64,000 bases of DNA from Psychrobacillus glaciei (lineage in GTDB: Bacteria; Bacillota; Bacilli; Bacillales_A; Planococcaceae): positions 2,170,001 to 2,234,000 of the forward strand of contig NZ_CP031223.1 in assembly GCF_008973485.1 (NCBI RefSeq), read 5' to 3'. The notes below the pieces were generated by a model. That model was given only the letters and a program-made list of their open reading frames with translations, had not been told where the DNA came from and did no database searches. Every line of letters starts with the position of its first letter. The stretch's first letter is position 1. The position numbers and the translations under genes were made by a program. Positions 29,298-39,288 of the stretch are shown piece after piece.

Positions 29298-30200
29298 TCA
29301 AATGACTTTACGATAAATGCGGTATGTATAAGCATTCCACTCTTCGTTTAATTCTTTCCAGTGTATGATTTTCCATGGATTGAAGAAGGTTTGACCGTTT
29401 TTATTGAAAAATAAATGCTCACCTATGTGATAGGCTGCATGTTGAATCATGCCTCCATCATTTATCCATGTAACTACATCACCTTCTTGTAATGCTTCTT
29501 CTTCTATTATGGAATAGCGGGCATTTTTAAGACCTATTATAAAAGTACCTTGGTGCACCCATTCGTGAATCATCCAATCATTTCTCTTCAAATGATTACT
29601 AACTGCATAAATGGTTGCAGCTAAACAGTTGGCACCAGCTTCAGTTGAAAAAGAATTCGCATATTTCTTCAAATGAGCAGGAATATTAACTGGAACTTCT
29701 GAGCTGTCCCAACTATCCCATTCAAGAGCGTATGCTTGAATCGCATTCTTCTTGTTTGAAACGGACAACCTTTTCCACATATCATTTTGAAGAACAACAT
29801 ATTGCTCTCCCTTCTGTTTCACAAGATATTCTATAGGAACTTCATCTGGTATTGAGAATAATGAAAGCGGAAGTATTAAACCTCTGCCCATTTCTACTTG
29901 AATATGGAACAGAGCTAATTTAACTTCCAGATTAAGATTTGTTATCCAATCAGGTTGAGCTACAATAACGTACTGAATATCATTAGAAATTCTCCAATAC
30001 TCGTAACTATTTACTAACTGAATCTGTGAGTAGGAGGCATGATTGAAAAATTCAGCTTTAGGAATGACTAATATTTCATGTAAATAATCTTCCAAATTTA
30101 GTAAGTCCTCTTCTCGCAAGAAAAATAAATCTTCTTCCGGTACATATTTTTCAATCCAAAGATCTATTTGTTCTTGTAATGGCTGTATTTGAATTTTCAT
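29298..30200 (-). CDS. Unknown protein with an NlpC/P60-like C-terminal domain
   Basis: 300 residues without signal peptide. The C-terminal ~120 residues show the papain-like order Cys (GANCLAATIY), then GDVVTWIND and His (MIQHAAYHIG) in a barrel-like region, resembling NlpC/P60 or amidase folds. Substrate unknown; the lack of a signal peptide suggests a cytosolic role. GGGG precedes the ATG. Confidence 0.6.
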   Translation of the reverse strand: MKIQIQPLQEQIDLWIEKYVPEEDLFFLREEDLLNLEDYLHEILVIPKAEFFNHASYSQIQLVNSYEYWRISNDIQYVIVAQPDWITNLNLEVKLALFHIQVEMGRGLILPLSLFSIPDEVPIEYLVKQKGEQYVVLQNDMWKRLSVSNKKNAIQAYALEWDSWDSSEVPVNIPAHLKKYANSFSTEAGANCLAATIYAVSNHLKRNDWMIHEWVHQGTFIIGLKNARYSIIEEEALQEGDVVTWINDGGMIQHAAYHIGEHLFFNKNGQTFFNPWKIIHWKELNEEWNAYTYRIYRKVI

Positions 30201-30248
30201 TTTATAAACTCCCCTTATATAAAAATTAAGTATTGCAACTTCATCGAT

Positions 30249-30476
30249 CTAGTTTTTCAATAGCTTTTGAGATGAAAAATAAGCGAATGAAGCGATGAGT
30301 ATTGTTCCTGTTAAATACAACGTGGTGCTTCTACCAAAAATAGTTGCTGAATCTGAAGACGTTTTTTGTAAATAAAAATCGGGAGTATAAAACATTGTGA
30401 GTAGCAAACCTGAGAATACTTGAAACGCCAAAAGCAATAAAGCAAATATTAATATAAATATAAAATATTTTTTCAT
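30249..30476 (-). CDS. Small membrane protein, two helices
   Basis: 75 residues from the ATG at 30476, chosen for GAGGAG eight bases ahead (the frame also allows a GTG at 30485). Hydrophobic segments near 5-27 and 50-66. No family recognised. Confidence 0.6.
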   Translation of the reverse strand: MKKYFIFILIFALLLLAFQVFSGLLLTMFYTPDFYLQKTSSDSATIFGRSTTLYLTGTILIASFAYFSSQKLLKN

Positions 30477-30660
30477 TTTTCTCACTCCTCGTGATAACTT
30501 CTACGGAACAGCTTGGGCAATGGTTTCACTTTTCATTGGATTACTTTACCTAAAATAGTAATTTTGTTACTGACCATATTAGAGCTATAGGCAGGATATC
30601 TTGTAGTTATGTATATGAACTATTTATGTTAACTGTCATCTTCTATTAGTAAGCCACGGC

Positions 30661-31339
30661 TGTTGATTAACCACTTTCTCACATAAAATAATTGTAAGAA
30701 AAGCATAAAAGTCTCCATTTGCACTTATACGTTTTCGGTTCGCTTTGACGAAAGGATCTCCACATCATAAGCGTTGAAAAGGGATTGGTGAATATTTGTC
30801 CGTAGCTTCCCTAAAACGCTCATGAGAAAAATGCTTAGTGGGAGAATGAGAGAATAGCTGTCGTTCTACAGAGGTTGCAAGTTCCCGAAGATGCAATTTC
30901 GAGAAGTCTACACTTCTTTACAATGCGTTCCTTGTTTATTATTGCAAAGAATTACGACTCATATGGAGATACTGTGTAAAAAAATGATACTTTCTTTCAT
31001 ATCGAAAAAGTGGAAACACTTTAGAGAAGGGCTAAGCAGCCAAAATTGCATCTTTGGCTGCTTCTTCTATGAATAGGAAAGTGGATCTTATTTAATTCCC
31101 AAAAGCTTTGGCACTTGGCTTATTTGTACTTGCGGAGAGCGACAGATGAATAACTACCACACAATTAACGTAAAAAATGCGGAGGAATGCGACAAAGTCA
31201 CAACCTTCCGCATTCAGCAATCTGGGTAATGGTGCAGTAATCGTTCAGTCCAAAGCAATCCAAAGGCTACAATATACCTGTGCCATGTTTTATCACTAAA
31301 TTACCTAGTAAATTACTGGATATTTTCAATTAATCAACA
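30661..31339. repeat. Copy A of a diverged ~0.7-kb intergenic element
   Basis: About 680 bases alignable almost end to end with 51589-52286 (by eye roughly 70-75% identity, few indels). It is bounded by a perfect 10-bp inverted repeat, TGTTGATTAA (30661-30670) and TTAATCAACA (31330-31339). Inside, AAGATGCAATTT (30888-30899) and its complement (31043-31054) form a long-range 12-bp pair, kept in copy B. A 61-codon plus-strand frame inside is not conserved in length. Homology continues a little past the right inverted repeat, to just before the glcB stop. Confidence 0.8.
31171..31214 (-). terminator. Imperfect hairpin and T-run inside repeat copy A, downstream of glcB
   Basis: AATGCGGAGG and CCTTCCGCATT pair with a G-U and internal mismatches; the minus strand continues TTTTTT. 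It is about 157 bases beyond the glcB stop and in the same place in the element as the perfect hairpin of copy B. Confidence 0.65.
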
Positions 31340-31370
31340 CATGTGATTAAATGTTAAAATAATTCTCCTA

Positions 31371-33554
31371 TCATCGCGTCACAACTGTGCCACTTTTAGC
31401 TTTTGCTTCGATTCGACGATTGTGTAAGATTGGCTCAGTGTACCCATTAGGCTGTTTACAACCATTGAATACGAGGTCGCAAGCTGCCGAGAACGCAACC
31501 GAATCAGTGAAGTTTGGTGCCATTGAACGATATAATGGATCTTCGGCATTCTGCTCATCAACGATTTGCGCCATGCGTTTCATCGTTTCTAAAACTTGCT
31601 CTTCCGTACAAATTCCTTGATGTAACCAGTTAGCAATGTGTTGACTAGAAATCCGTAATGTTGCACGGTCCTCCATCAAATCAATATTATTAATATCTGG
31701 TACTTTGGAACAACCAACTCCTTGATCAATCCAACGTACAACATATCCAAAAATACCTTGTGTATTGTTATCAAGCTCTTGTTGAATTTCTTCTGCTGAC
31801 CAGTTCATATTTTCAGCTAGTGGTAGTTGTAATATATCATCTTGAAGATCCTGTGAGCTTGAAATTTCCTTTTGTACTTCATTTACATCTATTTGATGGT
31901 AATGTAAAGCATGTAATGTTGCAGCTGTTGGTGAAGGTACCCACGCAGTATTTGCTCCTGCTTTCGGGTGGGCAACTTTTTGTTCTAACATTGCCGACAT
32001 TAGATCAGGCATTGCCCACATTCCCTTACCGATTTGAGCATGACCTGGTAGTCCACAATCAATCCCGACAACCACGTTAGACGTTTCATATGATTTTAAC
32101 CAAGTTGCGTTTTTCATATCATTTTTACGAATCACGGCTCCTGCTTCCATTGATGTATGAATTTCATCACCCGTTCGGTCAAGAAATCCAGTGTTAATGA
32201 ACGCAATTCTTTCTTTTACCTCAAAGATACATGCTTTTAAGTTAAGAGATGTGCGGCGTTCCTCATCCATTACACCGATTTTGATCGTGTAGCGAGGTAA
32301 GTCTAATATATCTTCTATGCGATTGAATAATCTGTTTGCAAATGCTACCTCTTTAGATCCATGCATTTTTGGTTTTACAATATAGATAGAGTTGTGATTA
32401 GAGTTTTTAAAAGGTACATCTTCTTTCAAATTGTGTTTCGCTATTAGTGCTGTAAGTACGCCATCCATAATGCCTTCTGGAACTTCTTCTTCATTTTTAT
32501 CTAAAATTGCACTGTTAGTCATTAAATGCCCTACATTTCGAACGAACATAAGTGAACGTCCAGGTAAAGTAACCGTTTCACCATTCGGAGAAGTGTAAGT
32601 TCGATCAGGATTTAATGTACGCGTGAAAGTATTATTTCCTCTTTCAAAAGAAGAAGTTAGGTTACCTTTCATTAACCCCAGCCAATTGCGATAAACATGT
32701 ACTTTATCTTCTGCATCAACTGCAGCGATAGAATCCTCACAATCCATAAGGGTCGAAAGTGCTGCTTCTAAATATACGTCTTTAACACCTGCCAAGTCTT
32801 CTTTTCCAATTCGATGATCTCGGTCAATTTGGATTTCAATATGCAACCCGTTATTTGCTAGCAAAATGGCCGTTGGAGCATCAGGTAATCCCTGAAAACC
32901 TGAGAAATTCAACTCATTTTTTAGTTCTGTTTTTATGCCATTACTAAGTGTGGCACATAATTTCCCATCAACAATTTCATATTTTTCAACCTCTGTATGT
33001 GAAACATCGACTAATGCTACAGCTTCATCAAGGAATTTTTTTGCGAAAGCAATCACTTTGGCACCGCGTACTGGATTGTAGCCTTTTCCTGCTTCCGCTC
33101 CATCTTCATTACTAATCACATCTGTTCCGTATAATGCATCATAAAGGCTGCCCCAACGCGCATTTGCCGCATTTAAAGCATAACGAGCATTATCCAGCGG
33201 TACAACTAACTGTGGTCCAGCCTGTGTAGCTACTTCACGATCTACATTTCTAGTCGAAATTTTAAAATCTTCTGCCCTTGGCTCTAGATAGCCAATTTCT
33301 TGCAAGAAAGATTTATACTGGTCAAATTTGAATGTCTCTTTATGCTCTCTATGCCACTTATTAATCGACATTTGCAATTGCATACGTTCATCTAATAATT
33401 GTTTATTTGCCGGAGATAATTCATGAATAAGTGCGTCGAAACCGGACCAGAAATTAGCTTGATCTATCTCTAGACCAGGTATCGCCTCTAAATTTATAAA
33501 ATCATAAAATAGTTCTGAAACTTGAAGATTCCCGACCTTAATATATTTTTGCAT
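31371..33554 (-). CDS. glcB: Malate synthase G
   Basis: 727 residues, the normal length of the monomeric G isoform. It condenses glyoxylate and acetyl-CoA to malate in the cytosol. Recognisable blocks include [34 protein letters not shown] and the C-terminal GCSKVPDI and [10 protein letters not shown] regions. No isocitrate lyase is next to it; instead it lies at the far end of the allantoin cluster, so its glyoxylate probably comes from allantoin breakdown. Confidence 0.96.
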   Translation of the reverse strand: MQKYIKVGNLQVSELFYDFINLEAIPGLEIDQANFWSGFDALIHELSPANKQLLDERMQLQMSINKWHREHKETFKFDQYKSFLQEIGYLEPRAEDFKISTRNVDREVATQAGPQLVVPLDNARYALNAANARWGSLYDALYGTDVISNEDGAEAGKGYNPVRGAKVIAFAKKFLDEAVALVDVSHTEVEKYEIVDGKLCATLSNGIKTELKNELNFSGFQGLPDAPTAILLANNGLHIEIQIDRDHRIGKEDLAGVKDVYLEAALSTLMDCEDSIAAVDAEDKVHVYRNWLGLMKGNLTSSFERGNNTFTRTLNPDRTYTSPNGETVTLPGRSLMFVRNVGHLMTNSAILDKNEEEVPEGIMDGVLTALIAKHNLKEDVPFKNSNHNSIYIVKPKMHGSKEVAFANRLFNRIEDILDLPRYTIKIGVMDEERRTSLNLKACIFEVKERIAFINTGFLDRTGDEIHTSMEAGAVIRKNDMKNATWLKSYETSNVVVGIDCGLPGHAQIGKGMWAMPDLMSAMLEQKVAHPKAGANTAWVPSPTAATLHALHYHQIDVNEVQKEISSSQDLQDDILQLPLAENMNWSAEEIQQELDNNTQGIFGYVVRWIDQGVGCSKVPDINNIDLMEDRATLRISSQHIANWLHQGICTEEQVLETMKRMAQIVDEQNAEDPLYRSMAPNFTDSVAFSAACDLVFNGCKQPNGYTEPILHNRRIEAKAKSGTVVTR

Positions 33555-33674
33555 GCGTTACATCCTCCTTAAGTTTTGAAAATAACTGCTGTTAATAAAT
33601 CAACATATGAATAACAATCACAAAAGTAATTGTCTGTTCTTGTTAATGGAAGTCTTATATTTCATGTGATTTTT

Positions 33675-34988
33675 CTATTTTCCCATATCTAAATTAACTT
33701 CAAATTTATCCCAATTAATTAATTTCTCCATAAAAATTGATATAAATACACCTACAATGAGACCATTTGTAATTAGTGGTTGCAAAAGGACTGGAACACT
33801 ACCGAATAGTGCTGGCGGGATATTCATAATACTGACTCCAATTAGCACTGGGCCTGCTATGCGGAAAATTGTTATAGAGTTGAACAAGGTTCCTTTTAAA
33901 CTGTTTAACGAAGTTCCAAACAATTGAAGGTAAGCAACAAATAAAACAGCATTTCCAACTGTTAACGGCATAGTTCCTAAAAAGCCCACAAATGATGGAA
34001 TAAATCCGAGTGACATAAACATGAAGCCACTAATAATGAATGGCGCTCTTTTTAATAAATTTGTGCTTTCTAAAAACCCAATTGTAGAAGTGAATGGCGT
34101 AAAAGGTACTAAGCCAAAAATCGCAGAGATTAATCCAAAAGAACCCGTAACAAAAATGGATCTCCTATATTGATTATCTTTTACCTCTTCCTTATATAAT
34201 TCAGCAGTAGCCTTAATGGACGCAAAAGAATTCGTTAAATTCAATATACCTGCTACGAATGTTACGAAAATAATTCCATACTCCAAGTTTGGAGCCCCAA
34301 ACGGAAAAATGGTGAATGATATGCTTCCAGAGCTTGAGATTGGAAGATCTGTTGGGAAAATGATTCGGTATAAAACCCATCCTACGATTATACCAATTAG
34401 AATGGAGAAATTCCCCATTCCTTTTCCGCCTTTTATTTTTAAAAGACTTACGAATATAACAACACCAATGGAAAATAAACTAACAGATAAATCGATAGTT
34501 CCATTTTCGCATATTTTAAGCATCCCTTTGAAGAAAATAAAAATAAGATGGAATGTTAATAAGAATATATAAACACTTATCACCATTGGCGTTACTATTT
34601 TCTGAACTATAGAAATGAGATTAAATAGTGCAACCAGAACCGTTACAGCTCCCGCCAGAATAATCCCTGTTGCAATACCACCTCCGACAGTCGCAAAATC
34701 TAGGCCGAGTGCAGAGGCGGATATGCCCATATTTAATAACAATCCCCACATAAGCCCAGAATGACCCTCCATTAATGGAAAACGGTGTCCAACCCATGCT
34801 TGTAGAATACAAGCCAGCCCAGTGAAAATAAAGGAGTATCTGATGATCATTTCGATTATTTCCGTCGGAAGCTGGAACGCAGCTCCAACAGAAATCGGAA
34901 CGACAAGTGTGTTAGCAAATATAAAAAATAGCCACTGAAATGAGGCCAATGTTGTAACAGTAGCCTCTTGCTTTATCATGTTAATCAT
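33675..34988 (-). CDS. NCS2-family purine/pyrimidine permease, YbbY-like
   Basis: 437 residues with about a dozen hydrophobic segments. The N-terminus FQWLFFIFANTLVVP, the mid-protein IFFKGML and the ending NGLIVGVFISIFMEKLINW resemble E. coli YbbY, an NCS2 permease that also sits in an allantoin cluster. The substrate (urate, xanthine, uracil or an allantoin derivative) is unknown. GGAGG is five bases before the ATG. Confidence 0.85.
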   Translation of the reverse strand: MINMIKQEATVTTLASFQWLFFIFANTLVVPISVGAAFQLPTEIIEMIIRYSFIFTGLACILQAWVGHRFPLMEGHSGLMWGLLLNMGISASALGLDFATVGGGIATGIILAGAVTVLVALFNLISIVQKIVTPMVISVYIFLLTFHLIFIFFKGMLKICENGTIDLSVSLFSIGVVIFVSLLKIKGGKGMGNFSILIGIIVGWVLYRIIFPTDLPISSSGSISFTIFPFGAPNLEYGIIFVTFVAGILNLTNSFASIKATAELYKEEVKDNQYRRSIFVTGSFGLISAIFGLVPFTPFTSTIGFLESTNLLKRAPFIISGFMFMSLGFIPSFVGFLGTMPLTVGNAVLFVAYLQLFGTSLNSLKGTLFNSITIFRIAGPVLIGVSIMNIPPALFGSVPVLLQPLITNGLIVGVFISIFMEKLINWDKFEVNLDMGK

Positions 34989-35015
34989 CAGAGCCTCCGA
35001 AATCTAGTCAGTATC

Positions 35016-35402
35016 CTAATATTTTGTTATATCCATTGGTAATGAACCCGCAGCAAATCCAACAAACATAAATCGACTATTTCCTGTATTGCGCATCCCA
35101 TGAATTTGGTTAGGCTTCGCCAATAATACCATCCCTTGTTTTATCGGGATTTCATTCTCTAGGTCAGGAAAATAAGTTCCTTCCCCCTCCATACATACCC
35201 ACATATCATCAACATTTGAGTGGGAGTGTATATAAACTTCCTGTCCTGGTTCAAGACACCAAATCGCTCCAACTGTTTTGTCTGTCTCATAGAAATAGTT
35301 TTTCTGTGGTTCATTTAGGTCAAACTTTGCTATTTTGTCAATTTCAAAAACTCTTTCCTTCATTATTTCATCTAGGCTTGTCAAAGTTGCTTTTTTTCCC
35401 AA
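35016..35402 (-). CDS. Small single-domain cupin of the allantoin cluster
   Basis: 128 residues from the TTG at 35402, chosen because AAGGAG is nine bases ahead; the frame is open 22 codons further. Motif 1 reads GQEVYIHSHSNVDDMW (HxH with Asp in place of Glu) and motif 2 QIHGMRNTG. It lies between the permease and allE. A role in ureidoglycolate or ureidoglycine chemistry is possible but only inferred from position. Confidence 0.75.
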   Translation of the reverse strand: MGKKATLTSLDEIMKERVFEIDKIAKFDLNEPQKNYFYETDKTVGAIWCLEPGQEVYIHSHSNVDDMWVCMEGEGTYFPDLENEIPIKQGMVLLAKPNQIHGMRNTGNSRFMFVGFAAGSLPMDITKY

Positions 35403-35634
35403 TCCAAATCGCTCCTTTTTTATTAAACATAATACTCTCTGATTCCCTCTGGCACTCTCAGAATTCATACAAAATCAGGGAATCCTACGACGAAAATATC
35501 TGTTGAATATTCAATATACATATATGTTCTATTCTGTAAGATGAAGTCTATTTCAACATAAAACAGAAGGCGTCAAGCTATGTTTCATCCACTTAACGCC
35601 ACCCTTGCTTGAATCTTTCATTTGAGCAACCTTC

Positions 35635-36399
35635 TTATAATTCAACATCACGATTACAATCTTTAGAGTAGACATATGTTAAATTTTCTCTCCCGATTGC
35701 ATAAGCTGCTTGATGCACGTATGGACCCATGAAAATATAATCGCCCTTCTTTACCGGAACCCATTTGTTGTCTAGATTATACATTCCTTCCCCAGTCAAT
35801 AAATATGCTCCATGTTCTTGCACATGTGTTTCAATAAACGGATGACTTGCCGCAGGATCAAATGAAAGAATGTGGAAGTTCATATCAAAGTCTATATCTG
35901 TAGGTAAAAGATCTTTCAGATGAACATTGTGCATTCCATCATAAATTTGATATTCTATCTTATTTGCATGATTTGAAACTACCCATGGTTTTCTGCCTTT
36001 TAATGGACGATATTTCTGTTTATATAGAAATAGTTTAGATTCCGTATCTTTCAGATTTTCTAAATACATTTTCGTTCCAGGGGGACAGTATAAATAGCCG
36101 CTCTCATTTAGAACAAATTCTTGGTCGCCTGCAGAAGCTTTAATTTCACCTTCAATAACATAAACGAATGTCTCTACATCCACTTGACCGCCAAATCCAT
36201 CGCTATTCCTTCCTCCTATTTTCATTGTTACAACATAATCGACAAAGCTTGCTCCAAGTTTAGGTGAGCCCAAAATAGAAATAATACAATTCTCAAATCC
36301 TGGAATAACATTATTTACTAAACCTTCTGGTGCAATTAATGCATATTTACCATGTTCTATGATTGATCTGCTTGCTAATAAATCTTTAGGATAACCCAT
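35635..36399 (-). CDS. allE: (S)-ureidoglycine aminohydrolase
   Basis: 254-residue bicupin of standard length. It removes ammonia from (S)-ureidoglycine to give (S)-ureidoglycolate and binds Mn2+. Metal ligands are visible in the second cupin (ETHVQEHGAYLLTGEG and GPYVHQAAYAIG). It follows allC by 22 bases and is surely cotranscribed with it. Confidence 0.95.
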   Translation of the reverse strand: MGYPKDLLASRSIIEHGKYALIAPEGLVNNVIPGFENCIISILGSPKLGASFVDYVVTMKIGGRNSDGFGGQVDVETFVYVIEGEIKASAGDQEFVLNESGYLYCPPGTKMYLENLKDTESKLFLYKQKYRPLKGRKPWVVSNHANKIEYQIYDGMHNVHLKDLLPTDIDFDMNFHILSFDPAASHPFIETHVQEHGAYLLTGEGMYNLDNKWVPVKKGDYIFMGPYVHQAAYAIGRENLTYVYSKDCNRDVEL

Positions 36400-36421
36400 T
36401 ATTAAAACTCCCTTTTTATCT

Positions 36422-37696
36422 TTAATTTTTATATGCTAAGTCATAAAGAGTAGTTATCAGTGCTTTAACCCCTTCAACTAGATCTGCAGGATCTGTATAT
36501 TCTGATGGATTATGACTAATACCATCTCTGCTTGGAACAAACAACATTGCAGTCGGAACAGTTTTGGCGAAAATTTGGGCATCATGTCCTGCTCCGCTAT
36601 GCATTAGTTTATAATTTAAGTTATTTTTAACACATTGACGCTCTATGATTTCTACAATCCTCGAATCCATTGGTACAGGATCGGCATCTAGCCACATATT
36701 TATGGTTGTTTCTACTTCATGTTCTTTTGAATATTTTTTTATATTTGTAGTAAGTATCTCCGTAAACTGAATGATTGCATTTTTGTCAATATGACGTATA
36801 TCTACAGTGAAAATAACTTTACCAGGTATAACATTTACAATATTTGGATTGACCTCTATTTTACCTACCGTCATTACTAACGGATCACCTAGTTGCTTAG
36901 CCAAACGAATTAACTCATAAATCATATGACTAGCTGCATAAACAGCATCTTTACGGTATCCCATTGGTGTAGTGCCTGCATGGTTCGCTTCTCCTATTAC
37001 TTCAATCGTATAACGCCTTTGCCCGACAATGCTATGTACAACTCCTACAGATTTCTTTTCGGTCTCTAGAACATTGCCTTGTTCAACATGTACTTCCACG
37101 AAAGCTATCAAATCCGAACGAGGTGCTTTTGATTCGTCTTTGAAAGCAAAACCTGCTTCATTCATTGCTTTTACGAATGGAACTCCATTAAAGTCCGAAA
37201 TTAACTCTACATCTTTCCGGTTTGCAGTACCAACTATATTCTGGGAACCCCAGAAAGCATAAGGGAAACGACTTCCTTCCTCTTCTGCTAAGGACACAAC
37301 TTCGAGATTTCGTAACGGCTGTCCATAATGTTTCTTTAAATAATTTACCGCAAGAACACTTGCCACTATTCCAAATTGTCCGTCATATAATCCTCCATTT
37401 GTAACTGTGTCAATATGTGAACCAGTAAGAATCGTTTTAGTTGTATCATTACCTTTTACTATTCCGCTAAGATTTCCAATTTCGTCGAATTGTACTTCCA
37501 AACCTTCTTCTTCCATCCAGTCTTTCAGAGCGTCCTGGGCTTCACTCCATGCTTTTGAATAGAGTAACCGAGTAATTCCTCCTGACGGGTCTCTTCCAAA
37601 TTCGCCTAACCACTCGAGTCTGGCGGAGATCTCTTCTGCCAAATTCTCCAAGTCTAGCATTCCTTTACTATTGATTAAATCTTGCATTTCTTTCAT
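36422..37696 (-). CDS. allC: Allantoate amidohydrolase (M20 family)
   Basis: 424 residues. Allantoate is hydrolysed to (S)-ureidoglycine, CO2 and ammonia. Metal-site motifs of the M20 Zn/Mn hydrolases are present: TGSHIDTVTNGG, SLAEEEGSRFP, VEVHVEQG and the late His in GAGHDAQ. N-carbamoyl-amino-acid hydrolases are close relatives, but the cluster decides. The start could also be the ATG three codons on (37687), better spaced from GGGAG. Confidence 0.92.
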   Translation of the reverse strand: MKEMQDLINSKGMLDLENLAEEISARLEWLGEFGRDPSGGITRLLYSKAWSEAQDALKDWMEEEGLEVQFDEIGNLSGIVKGNDTTKTILTGSHIDTVTNGGLYDGQFGIVASVLAVNYLKKHYGQPLRNLEVVSLAEEEGSRFPYAFWGSQNIVGTANRKDVELISDFNGVPFVKAMNEAGFAFKDESKAPRSDLIAFVEVHVEQGNVLETEKKSVGVVHSIVGQRRYTIEVIGEANHAGTTPMGYRKDAVYAASHMIYELIRLAKQLGDPLVMTVGKIEVNPNIVNVIPGKVIFTVDIRHIDKNAIIQFTEILTTNIKKYSKEHEVETTINMWLDADPVPMDSRIVEIIERQCVKNNLNYKLMHSGAGHDAQIFAKTVPTAMLFVPSRDGISHNPSEYTDPADLVEGVKALITTLYDLAYKN

Positions 37697-37849
37697 CTCC
37701 CTTATCTCAATAATACTTTCTCGAGTATGAGTTACTAAAATAAGAATCTCTTAAGCTTCTATCTTATATTTTAAGGGTTTTCAAATAATTAATCATTATC
37801 ACAATTAAACAAAAACTCTATCGTTACTTGTTTAATTGTGATAATTCAC

Positions 37850-39199
37850 TCATCTAATTTTTTCAGGAGTTGTAATATATCCATTATCAAAGACCAAATT
37901 TCCGTTAACAATGGTTGTTGTTACCATCCCTTTAAATGTTCTTCCTACATAGGGTGATTGTTTGTGGCGGTAGAACAAGTCTTTTTCTTCCAACACGAAG
38001 CTTTCGTTTAGATCAATGAGGGTTAAATCAGCATCACTGTCTACCAAAATAGAACCTTTATGAGGATAAAGTCCAAAACGCTTAGCTGGATTTGTAGCCA
38101 ATAATTCAACAATTTTTTCCAGTGGTAGTGATCGATTAAAATATCCCTCTGTTAACATAACATTCAGAGTAGATTGCGCCCCTGAAATACCTCCCCAGGC
38201 TTTAAAGTAGTCACCGTTAACTACTTCCTTCATTGATGGAGGTGCTGGCGAATGGTCGGAAGCAATGACATCAATTTCACCTTTTGCAACGGCCAACCAT
38301 AAATCTTCTATTTCATTTTTATCTCGAAGTGGCGGACAGCATTTTGCCACTCCTCCTTTCTCCTCCAAGTCTTTTATAGTTAAAGATAAATAATGGGGGC
38401 ATGTTTCAACTGTAATATCTACACCTCGTAGTTTTGCTTCACTAATTTCTTTTACTACTTTTCGACTGCTAGCATGAACAATGTGAATCCTACAGCCTGT
38501 TGCTTCAGCATAAGATATAATCCTTCTTACCGCTTCAATTTCTGAAATAATGGGTCTAGATTCTACAAAATCCTTGGCAGATCTTTTATTTTGACTTTGT
38601 TTCTCTTCAGCTAGCTGATCACAAATAACCGTACTCTCTGCGTGAACAGCTAAGAGAGAGCCAATAGAAGCAATTTCAGACATCCCTTTAAAGATAGTAA
38701 TATCATCAACATGATTAAAATCTGTAATCCCACTCGGAGACATGAAAGCTTTAAATCCAATGACACCATTTTCATGTAACTCTTTGATATCCTTAATATT
38801 TTCTGGAACTAGCCCACCCCAAAAACGATAATTTACAACCGCCTTTTCTTCGGAAGCAGCACGCTTTAACTCTAAATTTTCCTTATTAATAGTTGGAGGT
38901 GTACTATTTAAAGGCATATCAAAGTAAGTCGTTACTCCTCCCGCTGCTAAACTTCTACTCCCAGTTTCAATACCTTCCCATTCCGTTCTGCCCGGCTCAT
39001 TAAAGTGAACATGAGTATCGATTATTCCTGGCAGGATATGCTTTCCATCAGCCTTAATTTCTTTATTCGCAGTAGCTTCAAGTGTTTTCCCTACAGAAAT
39101 CTCTTTTATCTTTCCATCTGAAATAGCTATATCACCTTGAACAATCGAATCTGCAGTGACAATATTTCCATTTCTAATAATTAGATCATACATAGCCAT
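37850..39199 (-). CDS. allB: Allantoinase, copy 1
   Basis: 449 residues, amidohydrolase fold; it opens the hydantoin ring of allantoin. Binuclear metal ligands are complete: H63 and H65 in DTHVHFNEPG, the carbamylated Lys in GFKAFM, His in AVHAES and IVHASS, and Asp in ASDHSP. GGGGG lies eight bases before the ATG. The second allantoinase gene is 90 bases upstream on the same strand. Confidence 0.93.
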   Translation of the reverse strand: MAMYDLIIRNGNIVTADSIVQGDIAISDGKIKEISVGKTLEATANKEIKADGKHILPGIIDTHVHFNEPGRTEWEGIETGSRSLAAGGVTTYFDMPLNSTPPTINKENLELKRAASEEKAVVNYRFWGGLVPENIKDIKELHENGVIGFKAFMSPSGITDFNHVDDITIFKGMSEIASIGSLLAVHAESTVICDQLAEEKQSQNKRSAKDFVESRPIISEIEAVRRIISYAEATGCRIHIVHASSRKVVKEISEAKLRGVDITVETCPHYLSLTIKDLEEKGGVAKCCPPLRDKNEIEDLWLAVAKGEIDVIASDHSPAPPSMKEVVNGDYFKAWGGISGAQSTLNVMLTEGYFNRSLPLEKIVELLATNPAKRFGLYPHKGSILVDSDADLTLIDLNESFVLEEKDLFYRHKQSPYVGRTFKGMVTTTIVNGNLVFDNGYITTPEKIR

Positions 39200-39288
39200 A
39201 AGCAGTTCCCCCTTTGATATTAGCTCTCATAAACTATTAACTAACAATTCCTCTCAATAATGAGGGGAATTGTTAGACTTTTTAGTAT

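Noticed and set aside
30891..31076. 61-codon plus-strand frame in repeat copy A
   Set aside because: Not conserved in length with copy B and no codon-position bias in the differences; no ribosome site.
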